Position numbers and translations under genes: made by a program. Under the pieces are notes generated by a model, which did no database searches, had not been told where the DNA came from, and saw only the letters and a list, made by a program, of their open reading frames with translations. Source: Echiichthys vipera (Eukaryota; Chordata; Actinopteri; Perciformes; Trachinidae). Taken from it: 64,000 nt of DNA. Below, piece after piece: positions 23,801-35,169 of the stretch (positions within the stretch are counted from its first letter, which is position 1; every line of letters starts with the position of its first letter). The stretch lies in NCBI GenBank assembly GCA_963691815.1, contig OY829655.1, positions 15,682,765 through 15,746,764 of the forward strand. The letters run 5' to 3'.

Positions 23801-24118
23801 TGGTGCCCCACAGGCTTCAAAGTGGGCATCAACTATCAGCCTCCAACAGTGGTTCCTGGAGGAGACTTGGCCAAGGTGCAGAGGGCTGTTTGCATGCTGA
23901 GCAACACCACAGCCATCGCTGAGGCCTGGGCCCGTCTCGACCACAAGTTTGACCTCATGTATGCCAAGAGAGCCTTTGTCCACTGGTATGTTGGGGAGGG
24001 CATGGAGGAGGGAGAGTTCTCAGAGGCCAGAGAAGATATGGCTGCTCTGGAGAAGGATTATGAAGAGGTTGGCACTGACAGCATGGGAGAAGAGGATGAA
24101 GAGGGAGAGGAGTATTGA
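20802..24118 (+). CDS. Tubulin alpha chain, tandem copy 2 (TUBA4A-syntenic)
   Basis: Exons are 20802-20804 (ATG only), 22338-22560, 22806-22954 and 23141-24118. They encode 450 aa. The exon lengths match copy 1 except for one extra codon in the acidic tail, which ends DEEGEEY. All alpha-tubulin marks are kept (MREC start, Lys40, GGGTGSG, Glu254, C-terminal Tyr). It differs from copy 1 at only about ten to fifteen residues, for example Met for Ile at positions 7 and 16, IleAsp for IleGlu before Arg-Pro, and Leu for Met in HEQLSV. Intron 1 is much longer (1.5 kb against 262 bp) and contains a hAT-like fragment. It is an intact tandem duplicate with its own TATA promoter, so separate expression is likely. 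Confidence 0.97.
21967..22215 (+). mobile_element. hAT-like terminal fragment in intron 1 of tubulin gene 2
   Basis: It begins CAGAGGCGATACTAGAG, followed by TTTGTTGGGGCCCTAG. The same end occurs inverted at 25890. It has no coding capacity. The right limit is approximate, near GGCCTGGGGCCTCAAG at about 22186-22200. Confidence 0.4.
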
Positions 24119-24232
24119 AGGGTCAAACATCCCTTTTGGCTTTACGATCATATTCCAAAAGTAATCATGAATGCAATACATTCCGAACAACCCTCTGATA
24201 ACATGTGGTGGTTATGAAATAACAGTATTATT

Positions 24233-24238
24233 AATAAA
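24233..24238 (+). terminator. Polyadenylation signal of alpha-tubulin gene 2
   Basis: AATAAA lies 115 nt after the stop codon. Confidence 0.6.
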
Positions 24239-24239
24239 T

Positions 24240-25560
24240 TGTTCTCATGAACCTTTAATTGATGGCTTGTAATGATTCCTGAACTCGTCCATTTCTTGGT
24301 AGCCGAATAGCAAGTATTTGTTTCTTATTATATTACTACACTCATAATAGTCAAACAACTTTTTATCCTTGCATTATAATAAGCCTTTAGAGTGATCTCA
24401 GACTATTGAGTTTTGCATTGAACTTTTACAATGGTTACATATTTCCCTGGCTTTCAAAGTGGAAACTATGAAAAGGATTACTCTCTAAAATACAGGCCTA
24501 TTTAGACAAAATACTTGGATAAAATCATTAGTGCCCATGGTGAACACGGATAACAAATATACCTTAAACACTATACATTTAGTTATTATTTTTCTGTTGG
24601 ATTTCAAAATGCGTGTTTACATGTAGCTGCCATTCATTTACAAAGGACATTCAAGTTTCTCTGCCCAGTTTCCGGCCTCTGTGCCATGTTGATTGGCCAC
24701 AAAGTACAGTGGGCTGGGCTGACTCAGTTCCTGCAGTTGCTTCTCTCAGCCACCAGATGGGAGCAATGTGACAAGCTAGTAAAGTTGTGTGCATTCGTTT
24801 CGTACTTATGAAGGATTTAAAGAGGTTTAGTCATTGAAACAAGACTGACCGGTCCATGAGCTCATCGTGTGATCCTGGTAAGTCACACACTCAACTAAAA
24901 GTGACTTTCTTGTAAGTTACACTTCTCTGGACTACTGAATACTTTGCTAAATGTATTAAGAAAGCAGAATTATTTTTCTGTAAAAAAAAAAAAAAAGTAG
25001 GCTACTCATCTAAAGTACTCATGCAGTGAGAACTACATTATTATAGGCCTGCATACGATATTATTGGAAAATTATAACTATAATTATAAATGTGTTAGCA
25101 GCATTTCATGGTTTTAGCTGGTCCTTCAGTATATAACAATGTTTTCTTTTTGTTGGCCTATCTTTACTTTTGATTTTTATGTTTTCTCCATAAACGTGTA
25201 CCCTATACCTGTAAAAGTAGGTATATGAAGGGGAATATCCCTGAAGTAAACCTACCTAAAATTTCAACTTTAGTTCAATAGCCTACTGGATTAGCCAACA
25301 TTTCACCACTGCAATGGCCATAAACCATGAACCCATTCTCTCGATTTGATTTGATTTGAGTGTATTCCAACAGAAAAGGTCCTACAGAAAATAATATTAC
25401 ACAACTGGAAGGCATAGAGATACAAAATGAATAACAAAAGGGAAGTAGACACCTTTTTATCCCACCCCTTAAGAGTTTTTCCAAACTCAGCTCAAAACAG
25501 TAACACATTTCTTACAAAATACGATTTATTTCTCATATATTCCTATCAAATATATATTAT
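24240..25560. other. Intergenic stretch between tubulin gene 2 and dnajb2
   Basis: There is no recognisable coding exon. At 24690-24878 an inverted CCAAT box (GATTGGCC), an AP-1-like TGACTCAG and a consensus splice donor (CCTG then GTAAGT at 24878) occur in a row. They could mark an alternative upstream first exon of dnajb2, but nothing downstream proves it. Confidence 0.4.
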
Positions 25561-25829
25561 AATTTCTTGCATATCTATTTAATTTAAGCAAAAATGATAA
25601 ACCTATTTATATATTTTAGAGAAGTTGAAAATAAACAAACAATTAGCCTATACATCCTATCTGCCCCTTGCCAGCTGGATTTTTTTTCTTCATATAAATA
25701 TGTCTGCATTACACTTTTTAAAATGTTTATATTCACATTTTGAAAATTAAAAAAAAATAAATAAATAAATATATATAATAAATATATAAATAATAAAAAA
25801 AATATGCACTTAACATAATGGAAATTAAC

Positions 25830-25890
25830 GTGGTTCGAGGGGCCCCCTGTGATTTGCCCAGGGCCCCAACAGACTCTAGAATCGCCTCTG
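25830..25890 (-). mobile_element. hAT-like terminal fragment, inverted relative to the one at 21967
   Basis: Read on the minus strand from 25890 it begins CAGAGGCGATTCTAGAG, then TCTGTTGGGGCCCTGG. A long A/T-rich stretch follows (25560-25810), which may belong to the same element. Confidence 0.4.
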
Positions 25891-26199
25891 GACGTTGGAT
25901 GGCGTTCTTTGAAACATTTTTTAAATGAACTTATTCAGAAGTATGTGCGAACAACAAATGTAATAATTTGGTTCATATTGTCTAACATGAATGGTTGGCC
26001 ATAGTAGGTTTCCATGACTACCTTCAGGAAGTCGCTAATTGTATAGGTTAAATATATGAAGTGACATTATCACAGGACAACAGGTTGTCGTTTTCTGGGG
26101 CGGTTTCCAAACACCAGCATGTTCTAGATGCTCTATTATTCCCTCTCAGCTGATAGTGACGTACAGCGTGCAGCTTAGACCAGCAGCACACGAGGCAAA

Positions 26200-26484
26200 C
26201 AGGGCTGGCTCTCCGCTTTGCCCCCGCTGCCGTCGGGACCGTGAAGTGGACCGCAGAGGCATATAACGGTACACTGCGGACACACTGTGTTGGTAGAAAC
26301 GTTTGTGTCGGGGCAGTGGAGAGTAGGACCGGGGAGAGGAGGCTGTGTGTGCGGCTGTCACGAAGAGAGGAGGGGCGCATACCAGCGGCACCGGCGCTAT
26401 CATAACTAAGTCATTGTCTCTCCAAAACCGGTGGACAGACAAGACTGCTAACCTGCTCACCATTTAGTCCGACAGACTCAAACG
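26200..26484 (+). promoter_or_regulatory. dnajb2: dnajb2 promoter and non-coding exon 1
   Basis: CpG-rich sequence with several GC-box-like runs ends at a consensus donor (AACG then GTAGGT at 26485). It contains no plausible long reading frame on the plus strand. The next plus-strand exon (from 27945) carries the dnajb2 start codon, so this is best read as 5' UTR exon 1. The transcription start is not fixed, and there is no TATA box, as expected for a CpG-type promoter. Confidence 0.5.
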
Positions 26485-27063
26485 GTAGGTCCATGTAGCT
26501 TCGGCTAGTTGTGATAAGTTGTGGTTAGCGCTACCACTGCCAATGGACCGTGTAGCTCCTACAGCCTGGGCCTACTGTAGACGTCCAACTTTATCATAAT
26601 AGAAACTATTATTTCAACCGAAATATCAAATAATGTCGTGTATTTACTGGAATATAGACAGCATATGTGCCTGCAAGTACATCTGCCGGTGTATGTAAGT
26701 TTGTGTCGGCCTGTCATGTCAGCAGCAGTTGTTGTCAGATGCCATGACGCTAGAAATAACATAGTAATAATACTTGTGTGCGCATGGCTGTCCCTCGAGG
26801 GGGCATAGAAAGTTAAGTTTAGTTATTTCACCTCAGTTTGGAAGTTCCCTTCTTCAGCCCTAAAAGTGTCCAAGTCCACTAATGAGTCTGGCAAGGTGAT
26901 TTGCATGCTGACTCTGACTGTGGCTATAATGGGACTTCTGACTGTACAGTGCTGTACATATACTGAGGTCTTAGCAAGGCTCACTTTCGAGTATTTGTGA
27001 TTTAAAAACAAACTTCTTATTTTTAAAAAAAGGTTAGAGAAGAAGAACACATTAACCTTAATA

Positions 27064-27128
<65 letters not shown>
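27064..27128. repeat. (CA)n microsatellite in dnajb2 intron 1
   Basis: About 32 CA units with one CG interruption. Confidence 0.97.
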
Positions 27129-27131
<3 letters not shown>

Positions 27132-27976
27132 TTGTGTTTATACTAAATTTTACCTTAGTCTTTTGCATGCATATATCTTAGATAAGTTACTGGTCTTTTC
27201 ATGGATAAACATAAAAGCAGTGCTAACCATGTATGAGTATTACTATCCCTTACCTTTAATGAAATTATTCTTCTGCAAAATGTATTTTAGATTTATGGCA
27301 ATGGAGCTTTTAAATGGCACACAGACGCAAAGGTGTTTTCAATTACCCTAGCAGATTAGTGCTCTGCTGAAACTTGGCAGAGCATGCTGGGAATATCTCT
27401 TATTTGTTAAACTAATCTCATTTTGTACACTTTTGTATTCAATTTTTCTTTGACATGTCAGAAATTTGGTAATTCAAAAAGAACACGTACGAATATTAAA
27501 CAGTGTCCTGACATGACCGAACCATATCAAAACAAAAAGGGAGATCTCAATCAAGTTTTGCCTGTAGATGCCACACAGTCCTAAGAAAAGGTCTAAACAG
27601 GCAAAATAAGTGAGAACACTTTTTATGTGGGTGATCCAATTCCCCAAAAATATTTTGCACTTTTTCATCATCTGTTTTTGTCAACACTTTCATGTATGAT
27701 AAACAACTATGTGTTTACTTCACACATTACCTTCTTTAGCCATTCCTTTACCGGATCCTGTAGTATGACCACCACTAAATTAAATAAACAATGAGCATAG
27801 AGCTGTTTCTTTTCCTTTTTTGGATTTCAGGACATACCAAAGATACCAAGGGTTTATAAACACTTTATTAGAAGCAGCAGGAATTTGAGGATTGTCCAAT
27901 CAGAGTGGAGTATATTCTGCACTGAACATGTATTTTCTTTTCAGGGGTGGTGCGGTGAGGAGTGACAGAAGACAAC

Positions 27977-30900
27977 ATGGTAGATTACTATGATGTCCTG
28001 GGAGTGTCCAAAGCAGCCTCTCAGGATGACATCAAGAAGGCGTGAGAATCCTGGGAGTCTCTCTCAAGACTCACTTTACACAATTCATGCACAATAAAGC
28101 AATATTTCACTTCGATATAAAATACAGTTAATGAAAATTAGAAATGCATTTGACTTGGGTTTTAACAAAATACCCATTCGGAAAATGTGGGATAAAATTA
28201 AAATAACATAAACTGTATAAAATATGGACGTTGTCTCCTTGAGTCCACCTCCTGAAGAGCCCAAATGGATGCTCAAAGTGGGTGGCTCCTGGCTCCTCCA
28301 GCAGTCTCCATCTTAGCAGTGCCTGTCATCACCTTCTCCAAGCAAACTTTTAACCAAAAATTGGCAAAGAGGTCGAGCACCGATGGAGCTGAGGTCGGCC
28401 GTATGAAGCCTACAGTCTGTTGTCATGGCACTCACTTTTTCACTGAAGGTAGCACACCGTTAATTATGCATAACTTTGAGCCTCAATATAATTAAACAGG
28501 TGAGTTATACAAAAAATTGATCCCTGTTCAGTTGTCATGAATGGGAAAAAATTAGCAATCGATACCAAAACCTTTTTTTTTTTTTTTTTTTTTACCAGGA
28601 TGTAAGCATGCTTATTTCTGATGTGGAGTTGTGCATGTAAACATGAGGGATTCACATTTTGCATAGGCTTCATTTTTCAGCACCGGAGTTTGGAAAAAAC
28701 ACCAAAACCAAAATATGTCATATACAGTGTGACTAAACCAAGGCTCAACCACAGTGATTTCCTGGTTGATCCAAATATTACTAAATAAAAATTCCATTCC
28801 ATCTCTCCTCTTTCCCTTCCTTATGAAATAACGGACCTCGATGTAGAGGCTGCGTCCATTTTTTATTCAGTATATGAACTAAACCCATAAATAGAGTTTT
28901 GAAGACCACTGGTATGAAAAAGACAAACAAAAAACATGGAATGGTCTCAGTGGTCCGGTGTCTTATTTTTCTATGACTCTCCATATTGCATTGTTGGGTG
29001 TTGTAGAAGAGACCACATCACTAGTACATGTCTTTATCTATATACATGTACTTGTATGTATGAGAATGAATGTTTGTGTTTTTCTGAGTTCAGGTACAGG
29101 AAACAGGCACTGAAATGGCATCCAGACAAAAATCCAGACAACAAGGAAGAAGCAGAGAGAAAGTTCAAAAAACTGGCTGAGGCCTATGAAGTCCTGTCTG
29201 ACAGTAAGTCAGGGCAGTTTGTAGTGCATGTGTGTGTGTGTGTCAAGTGGCTGTTGGGGGTTGACCTGTATTGATGCTGCGAGTCATGAATCTGAAACTG
29301 TGTGGTAATGTCAGGCTCTACAGAGAGGAACTCCATTCATAGAACCCATAAATCAGTTTCTAACACATAAGTTATATTTTTAAAATCGAATTTACTTTGT
29401 GCTTGTCGGGTGATTGTATGGAACAAAATCTCTGACATGTATTTGTGGCTATAGGTTTTTATTCCATCATTAAATTGTACTTAAATTGTTTCTCTACTAC
29501 AGAGAGTAAGCGTGACGCATATGACAGATATGGAAATGACAGAAGGCCCTACACAGGTAAATAAAACCTTGCTCCAGTTGAGACATTATTGCACCATTAC
29601 ATTTCCTTCTTCCCTCCTCACTCTCTTTGGTTTTGCCTCTCTCCTCATTGCCTTCCTTATGTTTCCTACATCTTCCATTTCATTTACTTTCCTCCATTCT
29701 GGCCCCTAATAAATGTGGCTCCATATACTCTTTATCTCACTCTTTCTTGCCTTTGGTTGCTACTTACCCACCTGACCCTGGCGACTTAATTTTCCAGGTT
29801 CCTCCAGCTCAGACTTTTCAACAGATTTCCCTGGATCCAACTTCACATTCCGCAACCCAGATGAGGTGTTCAGAGAGTTCTTTGGCGGCCAGGATCCCTT
29901 CGCTAACTTCTTTGGTAAGGGTTACACATAGTGATTACACAAAAGCCATCAAAACAGAAGATTCAATTGCTTGACTATTGTCTAACTTTCCACTTAGTAT
30001 CATCAAAAAACTACTGAATGGTAAATAATTTAAATAATCTAAATAGTGTCTCTCTTTCTCTCTACCAGATGACTTCTCATCCTTTGGGGGCTCGTCCTCT
30101 CGTCTCGGCCCCAGTCGGTTCTTTTCTTTTCCTTCAGCAGGGGGTAATGTAGCTGGCCCTCACACAGCACTCAGACATTATGGCATATCTGATTTGGACC
30201 ACAATGTCAAATGCACTGGTGCTAATCAGCTACATCGTATTTTACTCTGGTCCAGTTTTTGCAATTCACACAGCACACACACAGCAGCTAGGGCAGCTAA
30301 AAGCTGATGGAGAATTAGTTGACTGAAATATAGAGGAGCTATGTTTTTAAAGTAGTCCGTATGTAAACCTTTTTTATTAAAGAGATAGAAGGCTTCCAGA
30401 CTTTATAATTCACTCTAACATGGAAAATACTGAAGTCAGTTGAAATCAACACCTCAAACATAGTTATAATCAAAAGTTTAACATCCAAAACGTTTCCAAA
30501 CTATACTACCGGGTGACTTAGCTAAGCATGGGTCATGGATTTTGTGGACAAAACAATTTATTTGTTCCTTATTTTCTCTTATTTGGACACCTCGTTTTGC
30601 ATTTCTACCCACAATTTTAGGGGCAATAACACAGGAATGATATCTTTGCACAGACTGCGATTCTGTACTGATACATAAAAAATAACCAGTCTCGCTTCCG
30701 CTTTCTTTTCCTTATCATCTTTCCTTCCTCAGTTGATTTTACCTCCTTCTCTTCCTTGGGTGGTCTGGATGGGATGAACAGCATGGGTGGAGGGATGGGC
30801 AACTTCAAATCAGTCTCTACCTCCACTCGCATCATAAATGGCAAGCGCACCACCACGAAGAAGTACGTAAAGCTGTCCTCAGAAAAGTTACCCAACCTGG

Positions 30901-32578
30901 GAAGTCATGTATTTTGAAATATTTCAGAATTTTTTTATCCCAACAGGGACACATGGCCTGAGCAATGCACTAAGGCATGATGAGTCTGTCATCAATTTTA
31001 TTTTCTTACACATTCCAAATTCTCTTACTGACAAATGTCACTGAAACTAGGTTGAAACTAACATTCACAATGATTTGCAGTTCAGCAAAGCATTGTTTTC
31101 ATCTGAAATATTCTTACAAGTCTAGTTTTATCTGGCCAAAAGTGTGATGGTATTTTGCATGCAAATGTTATATAACTGCAAACCTGAAGATACAAAACAA
31201 GTGCTGCAAACTATTTAAATTTCCTACTGATTGTGTTTTGAATTTTATTTGAATGCAGCTGGATATTTGAGGCCTTTTTTCTTTCCTACGGTTGCACTTG
31301 AATGTGAATTTTATGGTATCCCCAAAAAACAAATTATGGCTGTAGAGCTATACTAATAAGTTACTGCTAATTTATTTTCGTTTACACTGGTGGAACTTAA
31401 AACAGAAAGTACTCAGAAATGGTGACATGCGCACACGCAAAAACAATGATAGAAATTGAGATGTGTTGCTGTATTACTGACCATTTATCTGTGTATTTAT
31501 CTTGCTTACAGGATAAAGGAGAACGGGCTGGAAAGAACAGAGATTGAGGAGGATGGGGTGTTGAAGAGCGTCCTCATTAATGGTAGGAACACACACCCAT
31601 AATGGCATGACACATTTTTAGTGTTTCCACAAAAGAAGCACAAAGTCACACAGCAAAAGTCCACAAATTTGAATCTGAATCTTGAAAATTCACCTAAACT
31701 TTTTCTACGTGCAAATTAAATAAATAGATGAATAATAGTCTAATAAAGTCTGAAACAAAATTTGTTTATCAAAAAGCTTTCAAAAATTGTCCAAACTATT
31801 GTATAAGCAGAGGTTTTAGTTATTGGTATTTAAGATAAAATGATGGCACGGTGACATCCCTACAGAACGTAGTTCTCGTTGCTCATCTTATGCATTTCTG
31901 CATGTGTGTGCATATGCTACTCCATGTTGCTTGTGCACATACACACCTATTTTGTTGTGTTTGTTGTTCCCAGGTGTGGAGGATGAAATGGCCCTCGCAC
32001 TGGAGCTGAGCCTTAGAGAGGGACAGCCCCAGAAGTCACCGAAGGGGCCAACGATCCAAAACAGATCACCTGCCCAGTCTGACGGCCCTCCCTCTGCAGC
32101 CACACGTCGCTCATTTAGCTCCGCTCCCTTCTACAACTACGGGGTTGCGGGCAGCAGCGAAGATGATGAAGAAGATGAAGACCTGCAGACGGCTTTGGCA
32201 TACAGCCTGTCAGAAATGGAAGCCGAGCAGAGAACAGCTGTTACTGACCTCATATCAGGTGCTTTGGGTGGGGGCAAAACTGGTGTCCATAAAGGAGGCA
32301 AGGTTTTTAAGACTACACATTTTAATGTGACTCGTAATGGCAAAACTGTTGTAGGGGAGATAGATGAAGAGGGGCAGATTAAATTGACCTCTGAGCCTGG
32401 AGCTCAGTGCAAAATGGAGGGAAAGGAAACAAGGGAACCAGACTTCTCTCCTGAGTCATCCACAACTGCCAACACTACACCATCAAGCCAAAGCACTGAA
32501 GAAGAGTTTGAATCTGCCATGAAAAATACTGATGGCAGCGTGAAAAAGAAAAAGAAGTGCGGTTGTGTTATGTGCTAA
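27977..32578 (+). CDS. dnajb2: DnaJ homolog subfamily B member 2 (HSJ1)
   Basis: Coding exons are 27977-28041, 29094-29203, 29503-29556, 29798-29914, 30069-30143, 30733-30862, 31512-31582 and 31974-32578. All have GT-AG introns and join in phase to 408 aa. The J domain (about 1-70) has HPD at 31-33, which stimulates Hsp70 ATPase. A Gly/Phe/Ser-rich region follows. Two ubiquitin-interacting motifs (about 210-225 and 275-292, each with an acidic start and the Ala...Ser core) let it deliver ubiquitylated clients to Hsp70 and the proteasome. The C-terminus is Lys5-CGCVMC; the last four residues fit a CaaX box, matching the prenylated, ER-anchored HSJ1b form of mammals. It is longer than mammalian HSJ1b (324 aa), mainly in the linker and tail. 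It lies tail-to-tail with ptprn, as in mammals. Confidence 0.97.
28211..28874. mobile_element. Short inverted-repeat element in a dnajb2 intron
   Basis: The left edge reads AACTGTATAAAATATGGACG, then TTGTCTCC. The right edge, read inward from 28874, reads TATACTGAATAAAAAATGGA, then CGCAGCCTC. These are inverted ends of about 28 bp with several mismatches. The interior has a poly-T run (28571-28593) and no coding capacity. It is probably a MITE. Confidence 0.45.
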
Positions 32579-33629
32579 TGCAGTTTGTGTATGTGTTTTT
32601 GGGATGCCTTATTTTTTATACTTACCTCAGCGTTCTGCCAGACGCTCGTGTTGTGACTGCCAGACTCAACTTAATTTGAGGCATTGCCTCAACGGATCAC
32701 AAGGCTTTCGTGCAGTCTTAACACCTCTAAAAGAGACAGTGAGTCAGCTTTGACATGGTGCCAAACCAGACATTTTAAGACAATTTGCCAATATCAGCTG
32801 AAAGATCAAACTCTGTATGAAGCAATAGAGAGGACTGATTTCTGTAAATTTGCCAAATATTTACACAGACTGAAAAAAATGTTAAAATGACTTTAGATGT
32901 TGGTAGTGATTTAAATTCTAATAAGTGTGTGTGTGAGTGTGAGTGTGTGTGTGTGTGTGTGAGTGTGTGTGTGTGTGAGTGTGTGTGTGTGTGAGTGTGT
33001 GAGTGTGTGTGAGTGTGTGTGTGTGTGTCAAAATGCACCTTGTAAATACACACCGGCCTCTCAGAATTGTTCAAACCAGGAGCCCAGCTTCTACACTGAT
33101 GTAAAGTTGCAATAGCAAATCTATCAATGAATGCAAGTACAAGCCTTGGCCTTAATGCACTTTTACTAAAATATTATCACCAGTATTTCAGATTGCAGAT
33201 GGGGGGGTAATGACGTTGGAAGGCAAACCACAGTGTACAGTGTGTAGACCATCTGTGAAATACGGCTGAAAGTAACTGAAAGTCCTGTTGGTACCAAAAC
33301 ACAAAGCTGTTAAAAATAAGTATTTGATATATTTTACATTGCATGCATTTTACTTTTACTTCAAAGGATAGTTAACATCGCTGGCAAACATGAAGCACAG
33401 CTTTGAGAACACATAATCAGTTTGAAACAATTCAAATAATGGTTGTTGTCTTTGAGTTATTAATCATTTCTCACCTCTAAACTGATATTGCGTGTGAAGA
33501 GGGAATGAGAAAGAGGCAGATGGGTTCACTTATAAATACATTTCCACCTGTGTTATTTGTACTACATTGAACTTCAATGTGTTTTTGTTATTTTTATTTT
33601 CAGACTGTTCAAGGGAAATAACAAATAAA
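32579..33629 (+). terminator. dnajb2: dnajb2 3' UTR with polyadenylation signal
   Basis: Non-coding sequence after the stop contains an imperfect (GT)n/GA-interrupted array at 32925-33028. AATAAA at 33624-33629 is the first strong signal. A further AATAAA at 34113 could serve a longer form. Confidence 0.5.
32925..33028. repeat. Imperfect (GT)n microsatellite with regular GA interruptions
   Basis: GTGTGTGTGA-type blocks in the dnajb2 3' UTR. The reverse reading gives only His-Thr repeats. Confidence 0.95.
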
Positions 33630-33639
33630 GATTGAGCGA

Positions 33640-34300
33640 AGAGGATATTTGGGATATTTATTTTTATTTTTTATATAAAGAAAATGGCAGTTCTGCAATG
33701 TCAACTAATTGTCACTGATTCAAGAAATACCAGCACTGCCAACACTCCTACAACCAACAATGTTACATGAAATGAGCTGCAGTACTGCTCATTCAGTCTA
33801 ATTAATTCTTCCGGGGTCTTTTAATTTTGGATCTCTAAAAGAGATCAGTCATTTTAACAGGAGTGTTAATAAACAAAGAAACAAACCAACCGAAAAAGGC
33901 CAACAAAACTCGATCAGTATAGGTATGTTTTGTGTCCAAACCAATGTGTCCCTCTTTACTTACCATACTGACCCTTTACACTCCTTCAAAAGCTGTAGGT
34001 TGATCATTATATGTCTGCCTGTTTCTCATCTGTTCTCATCTCTCTGCTCACACCATGACATAAACCTTATTTTGAGCTGATCTCATCAGCCGACATTTTC
34101 ATTTTTTTTATCAATAAAAGATCAACCTGCATTGTCATGTTATGAGCTCTTATTTGCAGTAAATAGATCTTATTGTGACATAGAATAAATAACACATACT
34201 TTAAAAAAAAAAAAGTTATGTGACATACAAACTTTATTTTACCGCGTTAAGACTTAAGTTGAAATTTTGTTTTTTTTTCTCACACTTCCTGCTTCCTGTT
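33640..34300. other. Intergenic stretch between dnajb2 and ptprn
   Basis: AT-rich and non-coding as far as I can see. The two genes converge here. Confidence 0.5.
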
Positions 34301-34303
34301 TCA

Positions 34304-34830
34304 GACTCAGACTTCGAGGCCTTCACCGGCTAATCTGATTGGCTCATGCTGTGCTGTGCCCTAGCCCTGTCCTGAGGTAAAGAAGCAGTGTGAACCTGAA
34401 CCACCCTGAATGCTGACCCAAAAGCTCTCCATAGATTATGAAGTCTAATTTTTCTTAGACACATATCAGGCGATACCTACAGCATTTGCATTTCTGATGA
34501 AGTGTAACTTGTTCTTTTACATCTATTTTTACAGGTTAAAGGTCAATTCACCATGATGGCCACCATGGCTCCTACCTGCTGAATGACACTTAAAGAAAGA
34601 TAGAAATGTGTGTTTTTGTATGTATGTATGAGAGTGTGTGTACATAGCTTATTGTGGAGTAAACGACTGGAAGTTTCTATTTTGAGACCCAAGGAAATAG
34701 CTGTAATCATCTTTGCATTAACTAGCAAGGCTTCAGCTGAATTTGATTTGAATTTTGCCTGCAAGTGGAATCTGATAAATAAGACAACTAGAGAAATCTT
34801 TCAAAACATATAAAGCTAAGAAAATAAAGC
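34304..34830 (+). other. Possible alternative terminal exons of dnajb2
   Basis: A pyrimidine tract and AG acceptor (CTTCCTGTTTCAG, ending about 34303) is followed by exon-like sequence with a donor GTAAAG at 34377. A second acceptor (TTTTTACAG, about 34533) precedes sequence ending at AATAAA (34821-34826). In one phase the first block ends after about ten codons. Mammalian DNAJB2 makes two isoforms by alternative 3' splicing, so this is plausible, but no motif proves membership in dnajb2. Confidence 0.2.
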
Positions 34831-35169
34831 ATTTCCTTCTGTATCAGTCAATGGCAGTTTATCTTTCTAAGAAGAATTGTCAGGGTTAATATCAAATAAT
34901 TGTCAAAAATTGAAATTTGTGGTTGAAAACAAACACTTATTCTGGCTGTTCCACCCCTTGTGCTGTAGGGGGCACTGTCTGTTAAACTTGGAAAGTGCGC
35001 CCATTGATTCATTCATTATTGATGCATTTTGAATAATACATGAATTTCAAATCAATAAATAAAATGCAGGAGACAGAATAACATGTAACAACAAAAAGCA
35101 CACCCACTAGACAAAACGGTGGTTTTGAAATGAGCACCTGAGGCTTTTTTTTTAGTTGTTTTTTTTTGC

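Noticed and set aside
23624..23983. A 119-codon minus-strand frame inside tubulin gene 2 exon 4
   Set aside because: Antisense shadow of highly constrained tubulin codons; a similar frame appears in copy 1 only in part.
21967..25890. Tubulin gene 2 as cargo of a single hAT element
   Set aside because: The 8-bp flanks (ACTATAAG and GACGTTGG) do not match and exon 1 with the promoter lies outside; two separate fragments explain it better.
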